A DNA stretch of 13,256 bases, from positions 1 through 13,256 of the forward strand of contig CAZIRA010000070.1 in assembly GCA_964541615.1 (NCBI GenBank), written 5' to 3'. This DNA comes from UPXZ01 sp964541615 (GTDB taxonomy: Bacteria; Bacteroidota; Bacteroidia; Bacteroidales; Paludibacteraceae). The notes beneath the pieces were generated by a model that saw only the letters and a program-made list of their open reading frames with translations, had not been told where the DNA came from and searched no databases. Every line of letters begins with the position of its first letter. Position 1 is the first letter of the stretch. The position numbers were made by a program, and so were the translations under genes. Below are positions 1 through 7,507 of the stretch, one piece after another.

Positions 1-92
1 GTGGCAAATTTATAATTTTATTACGAAACAGGCAAATATACCCAGCCTCGTAAATCGGCATAGACATAACGAAAAACGTGCTATTCCAACAA

Positions 93-118
93 AAAAGGGA
101 ACCATTCGGTTCCCTTTT
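93..118 (-). terminator. Intrinsic terminator of the coiled-coil lipoprotein gene
   Basis: A perfect 7-bp stem (GGGAACC 97-103 with GGTTCCC 108-114, loop ATTC) is extended by A/T pairs on both sides. Read on the minus strand it is followed by a T tract (complement of 91-96), and it lies 20 bases past the stop codon of the gene at 139-687. The A/T flanks are nearly symmetric, so it could also stop transcription arriving from the left. Confidence 0.85.
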
Positions 119-138
119 ATTTATAAAATGTGGCAGTG

Positions 139-687
139 TTATTTTAACAACTTGTTTTGAACGCTGTCAATTCCGCTATTTACAGCATCCTTAGCGTTTT
201 CTACTGCACCCGACACAACATCTTTTGCTTTATTGAAAGTATTTTCAACTCCTTGAGCAGCAGTATTGTAAGCGTTTGCAACGTCTGTCTTAGTTGCTTC
301 CCAGGTTTCGGCAGTACTTTTTTCTAGTTCATCTACTTTGACTTTGAAGCCATCGCGGGTTTGTTCTAATTCTTTGATTGCATTATCATATCCGGATTTT
401 GCTTCAGCCGAAAGTTCCTGCTGCTTTGCAGCAGCTTCTGCTTTTAGCTCATCAATTTTTTTATTGATTGCATCTAATTCTGCTTTGGCATCAGCCACAA
501 CTTCATTTTTCTGTTCAAAAGTGTACGCGGTGTAATCTTTTGAAACCGGAATTTCTTCCACAACTACGATAGAATCACCTTCTGCTTCTTCTACTTTTTC
601 AACTTTTTTATTACATGCCGTAAAAGCAATTGCCGATGCTGCAAACATTACAGCCATCAAGCCGATTTTTGTTACATTTTTTTCCAT
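139..687 (-). CDS. Small coiled-coil lipoprotein, function unknown
   Basis: This is a 182-residue protein of unknown function. Residues 1-24 form a lipoprotein-type signal peptide with the acceptor Cys at residue 25 (AFTAC), so the mature protein should be lipid-anchored in the cell envelope. After the Cys comes a short acidic stretch (33-46), then a long, Ala/Lys/Glu-rich helical region (about 58-132) with heptad-like spacing, suggesting a coiled coil. The last 45 residues carry amphipathic repeats (AYNTAAQGVENTFNKAKDVV, then SGAVENAKDAVNSGIDSVQN) resembling the 11-residue helices of stress-type apolipoprotein or LEA-like proteins. That resemblance is compositional only. The gene stands alone with its own terminator. 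No clean TAnnTTTG box was found in the AT-rich upstream region. It is confidently a gene; a role in envelope structure or stress is a guess. Confidence 0.85.
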   Translation of the reverse strand: MEKNVTKIGLMAVMFAASAIAFTACNKKVEKVEEAEGDSIVVVEEIPVSKDYTAYTFEQKNEVVADAKAELDAINKKIDELKAEAAAKQQELSAEAKSGYDNAIKELEQTRDGFKVKVDELEKSTAETWEATKTDVANAYNTAAQGVENTFNKAKDVVSGAVENAKDAVNSGIDSVQNKLLK

Positions 688-1064
688 AATTTATTCATTA
701 AATTGTTAAACAGTTTTTTTATTTTATTAAACAATTTTCATGCAATAAAGTTGATTTTGATATGTTTATTAATTTTTTTTAACTTAATATTCAACATTTG
801 CTATTTTACACATTCGTTTTTAACAAAACAATAAATAAAAATCAAGTCTGAAATGAATAATTAATCAGAACATTTACTTTGAAAAAGTTCCTTGAAAAGA
901 ATAAATTCACAATAAATTCATCCTTTTTCCACCAATAAAACTTATATTTGTAAAATCATAAATCAAGTTACATAAAACAGCTGCGTCAAAATTCTCTCTC
1001 AACAATCAAAGGATTGAAATGATAGTATATTCCTTCTAATCTTGATATCAAAATAGACAAACAC
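688..1064. other. AT-rich divergent intergenic region without a gene
   Basis: These 377 bases separate the divergent lipoprotein (minus) and 5'-nucleotidase (plus) genes and must hold both promoters. I see no open frame with coding character, no RNA gene and no strong repeat. The only convincing site is the -7-like box at 943-950, listed separately. A weak 5-bp hairpin (CAATC-AAAG-GATTG) lies near 1003-1016 in the leader of the nucleotidase operon. Confidence 0.6.
943..950 (+). promoter_or_regulatory. Bacteroidota -7 promoter box for the split nucleotidase operon
   Basis: TATATTTG matches the Bacteroidota sigma-factor -7 consensus TAnnTTTG exactly. No clean TTTG -33 box is present at the usual 19-21 base spacing; only a T-rich stretch near 921-928. 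Transcription would start near 957, giving a leader of about 108 bases before the ATG at 1065. Confidence 0.5.
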
Positions 1065-1805
1065 ATGAAAAACAGATTTTTTTTAATCCTGGTTTTGGTT
1101 GCAGCAGTTTCCTGTTCACCCAAACAGTGGTCGCTAATTGACGTGAAAACAGCAGCAATTCCCATTGACGCTTCAACAGAAGCAATAGCTGATCCCGGAA
1201 TGCGGGCTTTTATCGCTCCGATCAAGCTAAACCTTGACAGGGAAATGAATCAAGTTATAGGTGAAACTACCGAAGAAATGAGATCTGGCAAACCAGAGAG
1301 CCTGCTTTCTAATCTGAATGCAGATATCTACCTGAAAACAGCTTCAGATTACTTAAGACAATCTGTAGATCTGGCTATTGTGAACGTTGGAAGCCTCCGT
1401 GCACCACTCCCAAAGGGTAATTTGACTGTAGGCAATATTTTCCAGCTTATGCCCTTTGAAAATGAATTGGTGATTCTCTGGCTGAAGGGATCTGAGGTAA
1501 AAAAATTGTTTGATATTTTTGCACTGGAAGGCGGGCAGGGAATTGCCGGAGCTCGGTTTGAAATCATCGATAAAAAAGCTAAAAACTGTCTGATACAAGG
1601 CAAATCCATTGAAACAGACAAACTGTACAGTATCGCTACCAATGATTTTTTGGCTGGTGGAAATGACCGGATGATTCCTTTGGCATCACCTGAAAAAAGA
1701 GTCGATACCGGATTGAAAATCAGAAATATTCTGATGGAATACGTTATCCGTGAAACACAAAACGGACGCAAAATTCATTCGCAGCTTGATGGCAGAATAA
1801 AGTAG
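1065..1805 (+). CDS. 5'-nucleotidase C-terminal (substrate-binding) domain lipoprotein
   Basis: This 246-residue protein corresponds to the C-terminal domain of UshA-type 5'-nucleotidases, the part that binds the nucleoside. A lipoprotein signal peptide ends at Cys17 (AVSC). Family features visible are the SNLNAD stretch (82-87), the NVGSLR substrate loop (107-112), the MPFEN aromatic segment (129-133), and the TNDFLAGG loop (192-199) that normally stacks on the base. It lacks the metal-binding metallophosphatase half, so it cannot be catalytic alone. That half is encoded by the next gene, 23 bases downstream. The two probably assemble in the periplasm to hydrolyse nucleotides, with this subunit as membrane anchor. 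The domain order on the DNA is reversed relative to single-chain UshA. Family assignment is firm; the physical pairing is inference. Confidence 0.88.
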   Translation: MKNRFFLILVLVAAVSCSPKQWSLIDVKTAAIPIDASTEAIADPGMRAFIAPIKLNLDREMNQVIGETTEEMRSGKPESLLSNLNADIYLKTASDYLRQSVDLAIVNVGSLRAPLPKGNLTVGNIFQLMPFENELVILWLKGSEVKKLFDIFALEGGQGIAGARFEIIDKKAKNCLIQGKSIETDKLYSIATNDFLAGGNDRMIPLASPEKRVDTGLKIRNILMEYVIRETQNGRKIHSQLDGRIK

Positions 1806-1828
1806 TTTAGTCAAATTTTTTAATCAGA

Positions 1829-2659
1829 ATGATCATGAGAACAAGAATTATTCTATTTTTCCTAATCACATTTTCCTTTTCAACATTTGGAGGGAAGACG
1901 ACAAAAATTGTCATTCTCCACACCAATGACACACACAGCCAGGTTGAACCGATTGAGAGCAGCGATATGGGAGGTTATGCACGCCGTATGGGTGTTATTA
2001 ATCAGATACGAAAGGAAGAAAAAAACGTTTTGCTGCTCGATGCGGGTGATTTTCTCCAAGGTACACCTTACTTCAATTTTTACAGTGGTGCGGTTGAAGC
2101 GAAAGCATTGAAAATGATGGGCTACGATGCTGTGACTTTTGGGAATCACGAATTTGATAACGGTATGGACTCATTGGCAAAAGTGCTCAAAAACACTTCC
2201 CTGCCTATTGTCAATGCCAATTATAATCTTGAAAACACACCGCTGAAACCTTATGTACAGCCCTATAAAATCATTAAAAAAGGCGGAATAAAAATCGGCA
2301 TTTTTGGCATCGGAGTTAATCTGAATGGACTTGCTTTCCAGAAAAATTTTGAAGGCGTAGTACTTTTGGATCCTATAGAAACTGCACTGAGCACATCCGA
2401 TTTTTTGAAAAATAAGCTTAAATGTGACCTTGTAATCTGCCTGTCGCATCTTGGTGTCAGCAGTTTGGACAGTTCTCCGACCGACTATGACCTAGCAGAA
2501 GTTTCCAAAGATATTGACGTAATCATAGGCGGACATTCACACAAAATTTTGGTTAATGAATCAGCGAAAAATAAAAATGGAAAAGCAGTTACAATTGCCC
2601 AAGTTGGGAAAAGTGGAATGAATCTTGGGAGGATTGATATGACTTTTGAGAAGAAATAA
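1829..2659 (+). CDS. 5'-nucleotidase/metallophosphatase N-terminal catalytic domain
   Basis: This 276-residue secreted metallophosphoesterase has the catalytic half of UshA/5'-nucleotidases. All family metal ligands are visible: D34 and H36 (TNDTH), D74 (DAGD), N106 of GNHEFD with the H107/D110 catalytic pair, H207 (SHLG), and H236/H238 (GGHSH). It stops right where a full-length enzyme would enter its C-terminal substrate domain, which is the preceding gene. Residues 1-20 are a signal peptide without a lipobox, so the mature protein should be soluble in the periplasm and held by its lipoprotein partner. ATG codons at 1829 and 1835 are both possible starts; neither has a strong Shine-Dalgarno. 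The expected activity is removal of 5'-phosphate from nucleotides (or a similar nucleotide hydrolysis); exact specificity cannot be read. Confidence 0.9.
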   Translation: MIMRTRIILFFLITFSFSTFGGKTTKIVILHTNDTHSQVEPIESSDMGGYARRMGVINQIRKEEKNVLLLDAGDFLQGTPYFNFYSGAVEAKALKMMGYDAVTFGNHEFDNGMDSLAKVLKNTSLPIVNANYNLENTPLKPYVQPYKIIKKGGIKIGIFGIGVNLNGLAFQKNFEGVVLLDPIETALSTSDFLKNKLKCDLVICLSHLGVSSLDSSPTDYDLAEVSKDIDVIIGGHSHKILVNESAKNKNGKAVTIAQVGKSGMNLGRIDMTFEKK

Positions 2660-2683
2660 TCAGATTTCAATTATTACACGATG

Positions 2684-2713
2684 AAGGATGTTGGATTTTC
2701 AACATCCTTTTTT
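2684..2713 (+). terminator. Intrinsic terminator of the split nucleotidase operon
   Basis: A perfect 10-bp stem (AAGGATGTTG 2684-2693 with CAACATCCTT 2700-2709, loop GATTTT) runs into a T6 tract (2708-2713). It lies 25 bases after the metallophosphatase stop codon. It also argues against starting tyrA at the upstream in-frame ATG at 2688, which lies inside the stem. Confidence 0.92.
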
Positions 2714-2738
2714 CTGCACAATTTACCTGCTTTTTTAT

Positions 2739-2746
2739 TACCTTTG
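2739..2746 (+). promoter_or_regulatory. -7 promoter box of tyrA
   Basis: TACCTTTG fits TAnnTTTG exactly and sits 20 bases before the ATG at 2766, so the transcript would have a very short leader (about 13 bases). No exact TTTG -33 box is seen at the right spacing; a T-rich stretch (2708-2715) is shared with the upstream terminator. Confidence 0.6.
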
Positions 2747-2765
2747 CTGTCAAAATTATAGAAAA

Positions 2766-3539
2766 ATGAAAATTCTGATAATGGGTGCCGGAAAAATGGG
2801 AACTTTTCTGACCGATGTTCTCTGTATTCAACACGAAGTTGCCCTCTACGACACCGATCCAAAAAAACTCCGGTTTGTCTTTAACACACTTCGATTGACG
2901 AAACTTGAAGAAATTCAAGAATTTGAGCCTGAATTGCTTATCAACTGCGTGACGCTCAAATTTACCGTGGATGCTTTTGAGAAAGTACTTCCGTATCTGC
3001 CAAAAAGCTGCATCATTTCGGACATTGCTTCGGTAAAAACCGGTTTGCAGGAATACTACGAAAAATGCAGCAGACGCTACGTTTCAACCCACCCGATGTT
3101 CGGTCCCACATTTGCCACGCTGGACAATCTGAGTACGCAGAGTGCCATTATCATTTCTGAATCCGACCATATGGGCAAGGCGTTTTTCAAAGATTTGTAT
3201 CAATCACTGAGACTCAGAATTTTCGAATATACTTTTGACGAGCACGATGAAACAATCGCTTACTCGCTTTCAATTCCTTTTACATCAACGCTTGTTTTTG
3301 CATCGGTAATGAAACACCAGGACGCACCGGGAACTACTTTCAAACGGCATATGGACATTGCTAAAGGACTTCTTTCGGAGGATGATTTTTTGCTTTCAGA
3401 AATTCTTTTCAATCCATATACGCCTGAACAGGTAAAAAATATCCGTGATGAGCTAAAAAAACTATTGGAAATTATAGAAAACAGGGATTCTGAAAATATG
3501 CTTCAGTTTTTGAGCAAAGTAAGAAAGAATATCGAATAA
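2766..3539 (+). CDS. tyrA: Prephenate dehydrogenase (tyrosine biosynthesis)
   Basis: This 257-residue enzyme should oxidatively decarboxylate prephenate to 4-hydroxyphenylpyruvate with NAD+ in the cytoplasm, the committed step to tyrosine. The N-terminal Rossmann fold shows G7-A-G9-K-M-G12 and an acidic residue at the end of beta-2 (D29), favouring NAD over NADP. The SDIASVK stretch (85-91) and STHPMFGP with H109 carry the family's catalytic histidine motif, followed by the helical domain with DEHDE (158-162). There is no fused chorismate mutase or ACT domain, so feedback control by an attached ACT domain is absent. The start at 2766 is chosen because the promoter box and the GAGKMG spacing fit it, while the upstream in-frame ATG (2688) lies in the previous terminator. 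It is a single-gene transcript by all appearances, not next to other aromatic genes. Confidence 0.9.
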   Translation: MKILIMGAGKMGTFLTDVLCIQHEVALYDTDPKKLRFVFNTLRLTKLEEIQEFEPELLINCVTLKFTVDAFEKVLPYLPKSCIISDIASVKTGLQEYYEKCSRRYVSTHPMFGPTFATLDNLSTQSAIIISESDHMGKAFFKDLYQSLRLRIFEYTFDEHDETIAYSLSIPFTSTLVFASVMKHQDAPGTTFKRHMDIAKGLLSEDDFLLSEILFNPYTPEQVKNIRDELKKLLEIIENRDSENMLQFLSKVRKNIE

Positions 3540-3553
3540 TTTAGTAAAAAAAC

Positions 3554-3597
3554 AGAAAAAGGGAGCTCCTAGAATGGAAGCTCCCTTATTCTTTAAA
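3554..3597. terminator. Two-way terminator between tyrA and the GH13 gene
   Basis: GGGAGCT (3561-3567) pairs with AGCTCCC (3579-3585), with an inner CC/GG pair and one bulged A. A-rich sequence precedes it and T-rich sequence follows, so it can terminate tyrA on the plus strand and the convergent amylase-family gene on the minus strand. Confidence 0.85.
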
Positions 3598-3630
3598 AAA
3601 CAAACAAATCAACTCTAATACACTAAAAGA

Positions 3631-6393
3631 TTATTTTTTCATAAATTTTTGAATTCCTTTTCCTTCTTTCGTACTTATTTCCATAAAATACATTCCGGCA
3701 GATATATCCGAAACGTCCACCTCGTTAGTATTTGAATACGTACGAATCACAGCGCCCTGCATATTATAAATTGACATATTATTCACGTCAGTTGAGGTAG
3801 TTACCCACATTTTACCGTCAGTGATATTTGGATAGAGAGAAAACTCAACGTTGTATTTGACATTTCGATTTGTGGTCCCGGTATTAATTTTTCGGTCTGT
3901 GTAAATCAATAATTGACCCTTTTGCATGTTCATGGTCATTTGTACATTGGTTACATTCAACTCCTGACCTGTCAGCAATTCATACCACATACCGGTTTTC
4001 GGGAAGTTCGGATTTGCAGTGATACCTGCATCTGGCTGGAAATTACCCAAAACCACCATGTTCAGATCGCTGTGCGTAAGTGCAATACGGCGTCCGTTGC
4101 TCCAATCGTTCGAGCCAATATTGAGTGAGAAATTTCCCTGTGTAAATGCTGCAGGGTACATTTTACGAAGTGTAATGATTTTCGACGACATATCATAAGC
4201 TGCTTTGCGATGTGCAAGATTCAGATACGACCATGCCGAAGGTTTCTCGGAAGTGCGTCCGCCCAAAGCATCGATTGAATAATCATAACCCATTTCGCCA
4301 AACTGCCAAACCATTTTTGGTCCGGGAACCAACGTTGTAAAGGCAATATTCAAAGGTACGCGACTGATACGATAAATGGAGTCGGTTTTAACGGTTCCGC
4401 TTCCGAAATTTTTAGCTTTAAAGAAATTGCGTTCTTCATCGTGACTTTCGGCAAAGCCCACCCAACGACGAGGAAGACTATTCATACCACCAAAATCGCT
4501 ATCGGACTGATATCCCATTGCAGCTTGTGAGTATGCATTGTTTACATTACGCCACAGATACATGCCGCGGTTAGCCAGTTCAGTTTCCTCGCTCGATGAA
4601 CAGAAATGCTCCAGAATAAACATAACATCCGATTTAGCAGCTTTAGCAGCATTATAATAATCGGTCAGAATGTCGATTCGGCTCTGATCGTAATTTGATG
4701 CTGTTGCTTCGGTCGAACTTTTTTGCGTAAAACCTTTGGTCAGGTCGAGGCGATAGCCATCAATTTTATATTCGTTGATCCAGAATTGCAATACCCGTTT
4801 AAAATAATCGCGTGTAGGCTGATATTCGTGATTGAAATCGTGGAATACGCTGTATGGATGTGGTGCAGTGACATTAAAATAGGGATTGTTGGCAGCAGTT
4901 TGATTGCTTGTCGCATTCCACCACATTTTGGCATAAGGAAATTGACCGGTAGCATGATTGAAAACCACATCGAGAATCACTGCGATGCCACGTTTATGAC
5001 ATTCGTCGATAAAGCGTTTGTATGTTTCGGCATTTCCATATGCTTTGTCCGATGCAAAGAAATGGTTCGGATTGTAGCCCCAACTGTTGTTCCCGTCAAA
5101 TTCCTGCACAGGCATTAGTTCAACAGCAGTTATACCCAATGTTTTCAGGTAATCTAATTTTGCTATAGCAGCATCCAGTGATTTTTCAACAGTAAAATCA
5201 CGAAGAAGCAGCTCGTAAATTACCATATTATCGCGTTCGGGCATTTGAAAATTGGTTATTTCCCAGTTATAAGCCGGTTTGTTCGTTTGGAATGTAGCCA
5301 CAAGACCTTCGGTTTTTCCTTCGGGATAAGCTTTCAGATTAGGATATATATTATATTTCTCGTTGATCCATTTGTCGTTCCAGGGGTCGAGAACCATTTC
5401 TGCAAAAGGATCGGAAATGCGGATTGTACCATCAACCAGGTACTGGAATCCGTAAATGTGTCCCGGAGTCAGATTGCTGAGTGTTGTCCAGAAATAATCG
5501 CCATCTTTTTTCATCTGGTAGGCATTTAGCTGAATCCAGTTGTTGAATTCTCCTAATACAAACACGTTTTGTTTTCCGGGTGCATGCAGTACCAGGGTTA
5601 CAGTGGTGGCATTGATGTAATTAATACCCGGTTGTGTTCCTGCAGGGCGGGCCTGAGTTTGAGTTGCAGCTGGTACACAGACATTTACAGTATCATATTT
5701 CGTTTCGGTGCCGGCTGTTGCTTTGGCAATAAGCTGATAATCAATGGTATTTGAATAGGTAAAACTATGGGAGAGTGATGCGGTTGAAGCAGCAGTTTTT
5801 ACACTTGTACCGTTGATGAAAAGTTCCAGGTTAGCGGTAATTGAAGAAGTAAAAGTAATACTCTCGGTTGTATTAATAGTTACTGCTTTATCGGCAGCAG
5901 GATTAGTAAAACCTACGTTCAGTCCGGCCTCGTACACATCTACAAATATGTCACCACCCGATGCTGTTTTGCCTGTTTTTGAACCATCGGTGTTGCGGAA
6001 TACAAGTGCAATTTTTTGTACTTTTTCACCGGTTGGAACACCGAAAAACGCACGCACACCTCCGGTGATTATCAGTTTGTGTTTGTTATTGCCCAGAGCG
6101 GTAAGTTTATTTTTGGTAGTATTTGCCTGCGCCAGGTTTGTGCTGCTTGGCCATGGAGTTACCACATATTTCCAATCAGATCCGCTGGCGCTTTTGTCGG
6201 TAATAACTCCCACATGTGCATATACATCTCCTGCGAGGTCTTTAAGCCCGGCATTCCCCTGAGTAGCATCGAAAGTAATTTCTATTGTTCCTCCATCTTG
6301 TGTTACAAATGTTGGGTTTGTGGTTACTAATTGAGCCCAGCCTACAACTGAGAAAAGTAGCCCGATAATTGTAAAAAGAAATGTTTTTTTCAT
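3631..6393 (-). CDS. Secreted GH13 alpha-amylase-family enzyme with CBM48 and T9SS sorting domain
   Basis: This 920-residue exported glycosidase probably acts on alpha-glucans (starch, glycogen or related) outside the cell or on its surface. The signal peptide is cut after A20 (GWA-Q). Residues 21-160 form a beta-rich domain I cannot name; 161-240 look Ig-like; 265-345 are a CBM48-type module (VFVLGEFNNW). The GH13 barrel starts near 388 and shows region I DVVFNH (475-480), nucleophile D550 in GYRLDLTK, acid/base E595 in FILEHF, and D652 in ESHDEE, so the active site is complete. A C-terminal beta domain (about 745-835) precedes a type A T9SS sorting domain (about 846-920, with FSLYPN and GMYFMEI). 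Export is thus via Sec, then the type IX machine. No SusC/SusD pair is next to it. Exact specificity is not readable. Confidence 0.93.
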   Translation of the reverse strand: MKKTFLFTIIGLLFSVVGWAQLVTTNPTFVTQDGGTIEITFDATQGNAGLKDLAGDVYAHVGVITDKSASGSDWKYVVTPWPSSTNLAQANTTKNKLTALGNNKHKLIITGGVRAFFGVPTGEKVQKIALVFRNTDGSKTGKTASGGDIFVDVYEAGLNVGFTNPAADKAVTINTTESITFTSSITANLELFINGTSVKTAASTASLSHSFTYSNTIDYQLIAKATAGTETKYDTVNVCVPAATQTQARPAGTQPGINYINATTVTLVLHAPGKQNVFVLGEFNNWIQLNAYQMKKDGDYFWTTLSNLTPGHIYGFQYLVDGTIRISDPFAEMVLDPWNDKWINEKYNIYPNLKAYPEGKTEGLVATFQTNKPAYNWEITNFQMPERDNMVIYELLLRDFTVEKSLDAAIAKLDYLKTLGITAVELMPVQEFDGNNSWGYNPNHFFASDKAYGNAETYKRFIDECHKRGIAVILDVVFNHATGQFPYAKMWWNATSNQTAANNPYFNVTAPHPYSVFHDFNHEYQPTRDYFKRVLQFWINEYKIDGYRLDLTKGFTQKSSTEATASNYDQSRIDILTDYYNAAKAAKSDVMFILEHFCSSSEETELANRGMYLWRNVNNAYSQAAMGYQSDSDFGGMNSLPRRWVGFAESHDEERNFFKAKNFGSGTVKTDSIYRISRVPLNIAFTTLVPGPKMVWQFGEMGYDYSIDALGGRTSEKPSAWSYLNLAHRKAAYDMSSKIITLRKMYPAAFTQGNFSLNIGSNDWSNGRRIALTHSDLNMVVLGNFQPDAGITANPNFPKTGMWYELLTGQELNVTNVQMTMNMQKGQLLIYTDRKINTGTTNRNVKYNVEFSLYPNITDGKMWVTTSTDVNNMSIYNMQGAVIRTYSNTNEVDVSDISAGMYFMEISTKEGKGIQKFMKK

Positions 6394-6450
6394 AATATAG
6401 TTTGATTTTCTATTAAAATCGTAAAAGTGTTTTTCAATTTATATACTCTA

Positions 6451-6458
6451 CAAAAATA
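6451..6458 (-). promoter_or_regulatory. -7 promoter box of the GH13 gene
   Basis: CAAAAATA on the plus strand reads TATTTTTG on the minus strand, an exact TAnnTTTG match, 57 bases upstream of the GH13 start codon. No matching -33 TTTG was found at 19-21 bases. The other half of this 285-base divergent spacer serves the barnase gene. Confidence 0.45.
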
Positions 6459-6646
6459 ACGTAAGCGATTAATTTACTAACCGTTAGTCATAAGAATTAG
6501 TCGTAATCATCTTCGCAATCGTTTGCAATTTCATCAATTTTCCAAAACCTTTACAACAAAAAATGCACCGATATTTTTAATTCTTATAAACTTCAATTTT
6601 CACAAACTGGAAAAAGACTTAATTATTAATTTAAATTTATTTCAAT

Positions 6647-6654
6647 TACCTTTG
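6647..6654 (+). promoter_or_regulatory. -7 promoter box of the barnase-barstar pair
   Basis: TACCTTTG, identical to the box upstream of tyrA, ends 24 bases before the ATG at 6679. Transcription would begin near 6661. This supports 6679 rather than the in-frame upstream ATG at 6523 as the start of the ribonuclease gene. No clear -33 box. Confidence 0.55.
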
Positions 6655-6678
6655 CATTTTGTATTCAATCATTTAGAT

Positions 6679-7173
6679 ATGAAAAACAAATCAACTTCCA
6701 TTATCATTTTCCTTCTTTTAGTGATTGTTGGAATTTTGCTTTACAATACTTTTCGAAAACCTGCTGATACACTTGTTGCAAATGATAGCATAGTGGCAGA
6801 AAAGCCTGAAAAAGTTATTGTGAAACACACACAAATTCTCCCAATAGACGAACTTACGAGCGAATCGGTGGTAGTCCCTTATGTGAAAAAGAACGGCCGG
6901 CTCCCCGATTATTACATCACAAAAAAAACTGCACGAAGCGGTGGATGGGTGGCTTCCGAAGGAAATTTATGCAATGTGCTGCCCGGAAGAGCGATTGGTG
7001 GCGACATTTTCACGAACAGGGAGCGGAATCTACCTGCGCAGAAAGGGCGTATTTACTACGAAGCTGATCTGAATTACAACTGCGGAAGGCGTAATGCCGA
7101 TCGGTTGGTCTTCTCCAACGATGGACTGATTTTTGTAACTCACGACCATTATAAAACCTTTGAAAAACAATGA
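6679..7173 (+). CDS. Membrane-anchored or secreted barnase-type ribonuclease
   Basis: This 164-residue protein ends in a domain (about 54-163) unmistakably like Bacillus barnase, a guanine-preferring endoribonuclease: LPDYYITKKTA, WVASEGNL, GGDIFTNRE, YEADLNYNCG, RRNADR and HDHYKTF line up with barnase without gaps. The catalytic set is retained: K82 (barnase K27), E128 (E73), R138 (R83), R142 (R87) and H157 (H102). Cysteines C98 and C135 fall at barnase positions 43 and 80 and could form a disulfide. Residues 8-22 are a hydrophobic segment with no clear cleavage site and no lipobox, followed by a polar linker, so the enzyme may stay anchored with its domain outside the cytoplasm. The barstar gene overlaps its stop codon (ATGA), giving the producer an inhibitor. 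Likely roles are RNA scavenging or antagonism of other cells. The family is certain; the role is inference. Confidence 0.93.
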   Translation: MKNKSTSIIIFLLLVIVGILLYNTFRKPADTLVANDSIVAEKPEKVIVKHTQILPIDELTSESVVVPYVKKNGRLPDYYITKKTARSGGWVASEGNLCNVLPGRAIGGDIFTNRERNLPAQKGRIYYEADLNYNCGRRNADRLVFSNDGLIFVTHDHYKTFEKQ

Positions 7174-7481
7174 AACAGGTATTTTTCGATTTCGATTTTA
7201 TTCATTCCTACGAGGATTTTTACAACGAAGCCTTCAATGAATTGATGCTTCCCGATTACTTCGGACATAATCTGGATGCGCTGTGGGACTGCATTATGGG
7301 CGATATTGAGTTACCAATAGAGGTCAGCTTTATTAATATGACATTACAGCAAGTTAAAGAATTTGCTGACTTGATTCTGCTTTTTCAGGATGCCGAAAAC
7401 GAGCTGGTGGAGGAAGTTTTCTTTGATTATTCGCTGAAAAACAAAATGGATGAAGACAATTATCCCGAAGTAGAAATTTAG
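7170..7481 (+). CDS. Barstar-type inhibitor of the preceding ribonuclease
   Basis: This 103-residue cytoplasmic protein without a signal peptide matches barstar through LPDYFGHNLDALWDCIMG. Residues equivalent to barstar Y29, D35, W38, D39 and C40 are present (Y30, D36, W39, D40, C41); D39 is the main contact that plugs the barnase active site. Barstar E76 aligns with Asp and E80 with Glu (FQDAENEL). It is slightly longer than Bacillus barstar (89-90 residues) and ends in an acidic tail (DEDNYPEVE). Its ATG overlaps the ribonuclease stop codon by four bases, so the two should be translationally coupled. In Bacillus amyloliquefaciens the two genes are not adjacent in this way, so this looks like a compact self-protection pair. 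Confidence in the family is high. Confidence 0.93.
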   Translation: MKQVFFDFDFIHSYEDFYNEAFNELMLPDYFGHNLDALWDCIMGDIELPIEVSFINMTLQQVKEFADLILLFQDAENELVEEVFFDYSLKNKMDEDNYPEVEI

Positions 7482-7507
7482 ATTTCAATGAATTCAAATA
7501 CTCTTTT

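Noticed and set aside
1..92. A possible gene end or RNA at the left edge
   Set aside because: No frame with coding character and no foldable RNA signature is visible in the first 92 bases.
2688..2765. A 26-codon N-terminal extension of tyrA from the ATG at 2688
   Set aside because: The extension begins inside the stem of the upstream terminator and crosses the tyrA promoter box; the Rossmann motif fits a start at 2766.
6523..6678. A 52-codon extension of the ribonuclease from the ATG at 6523
   Set aside because: It runs through the promoter box at 6647-6654 and reads as low-complexity AT-rich sequence; the start at 6679 gives a proper hydrophobic N-terminus.
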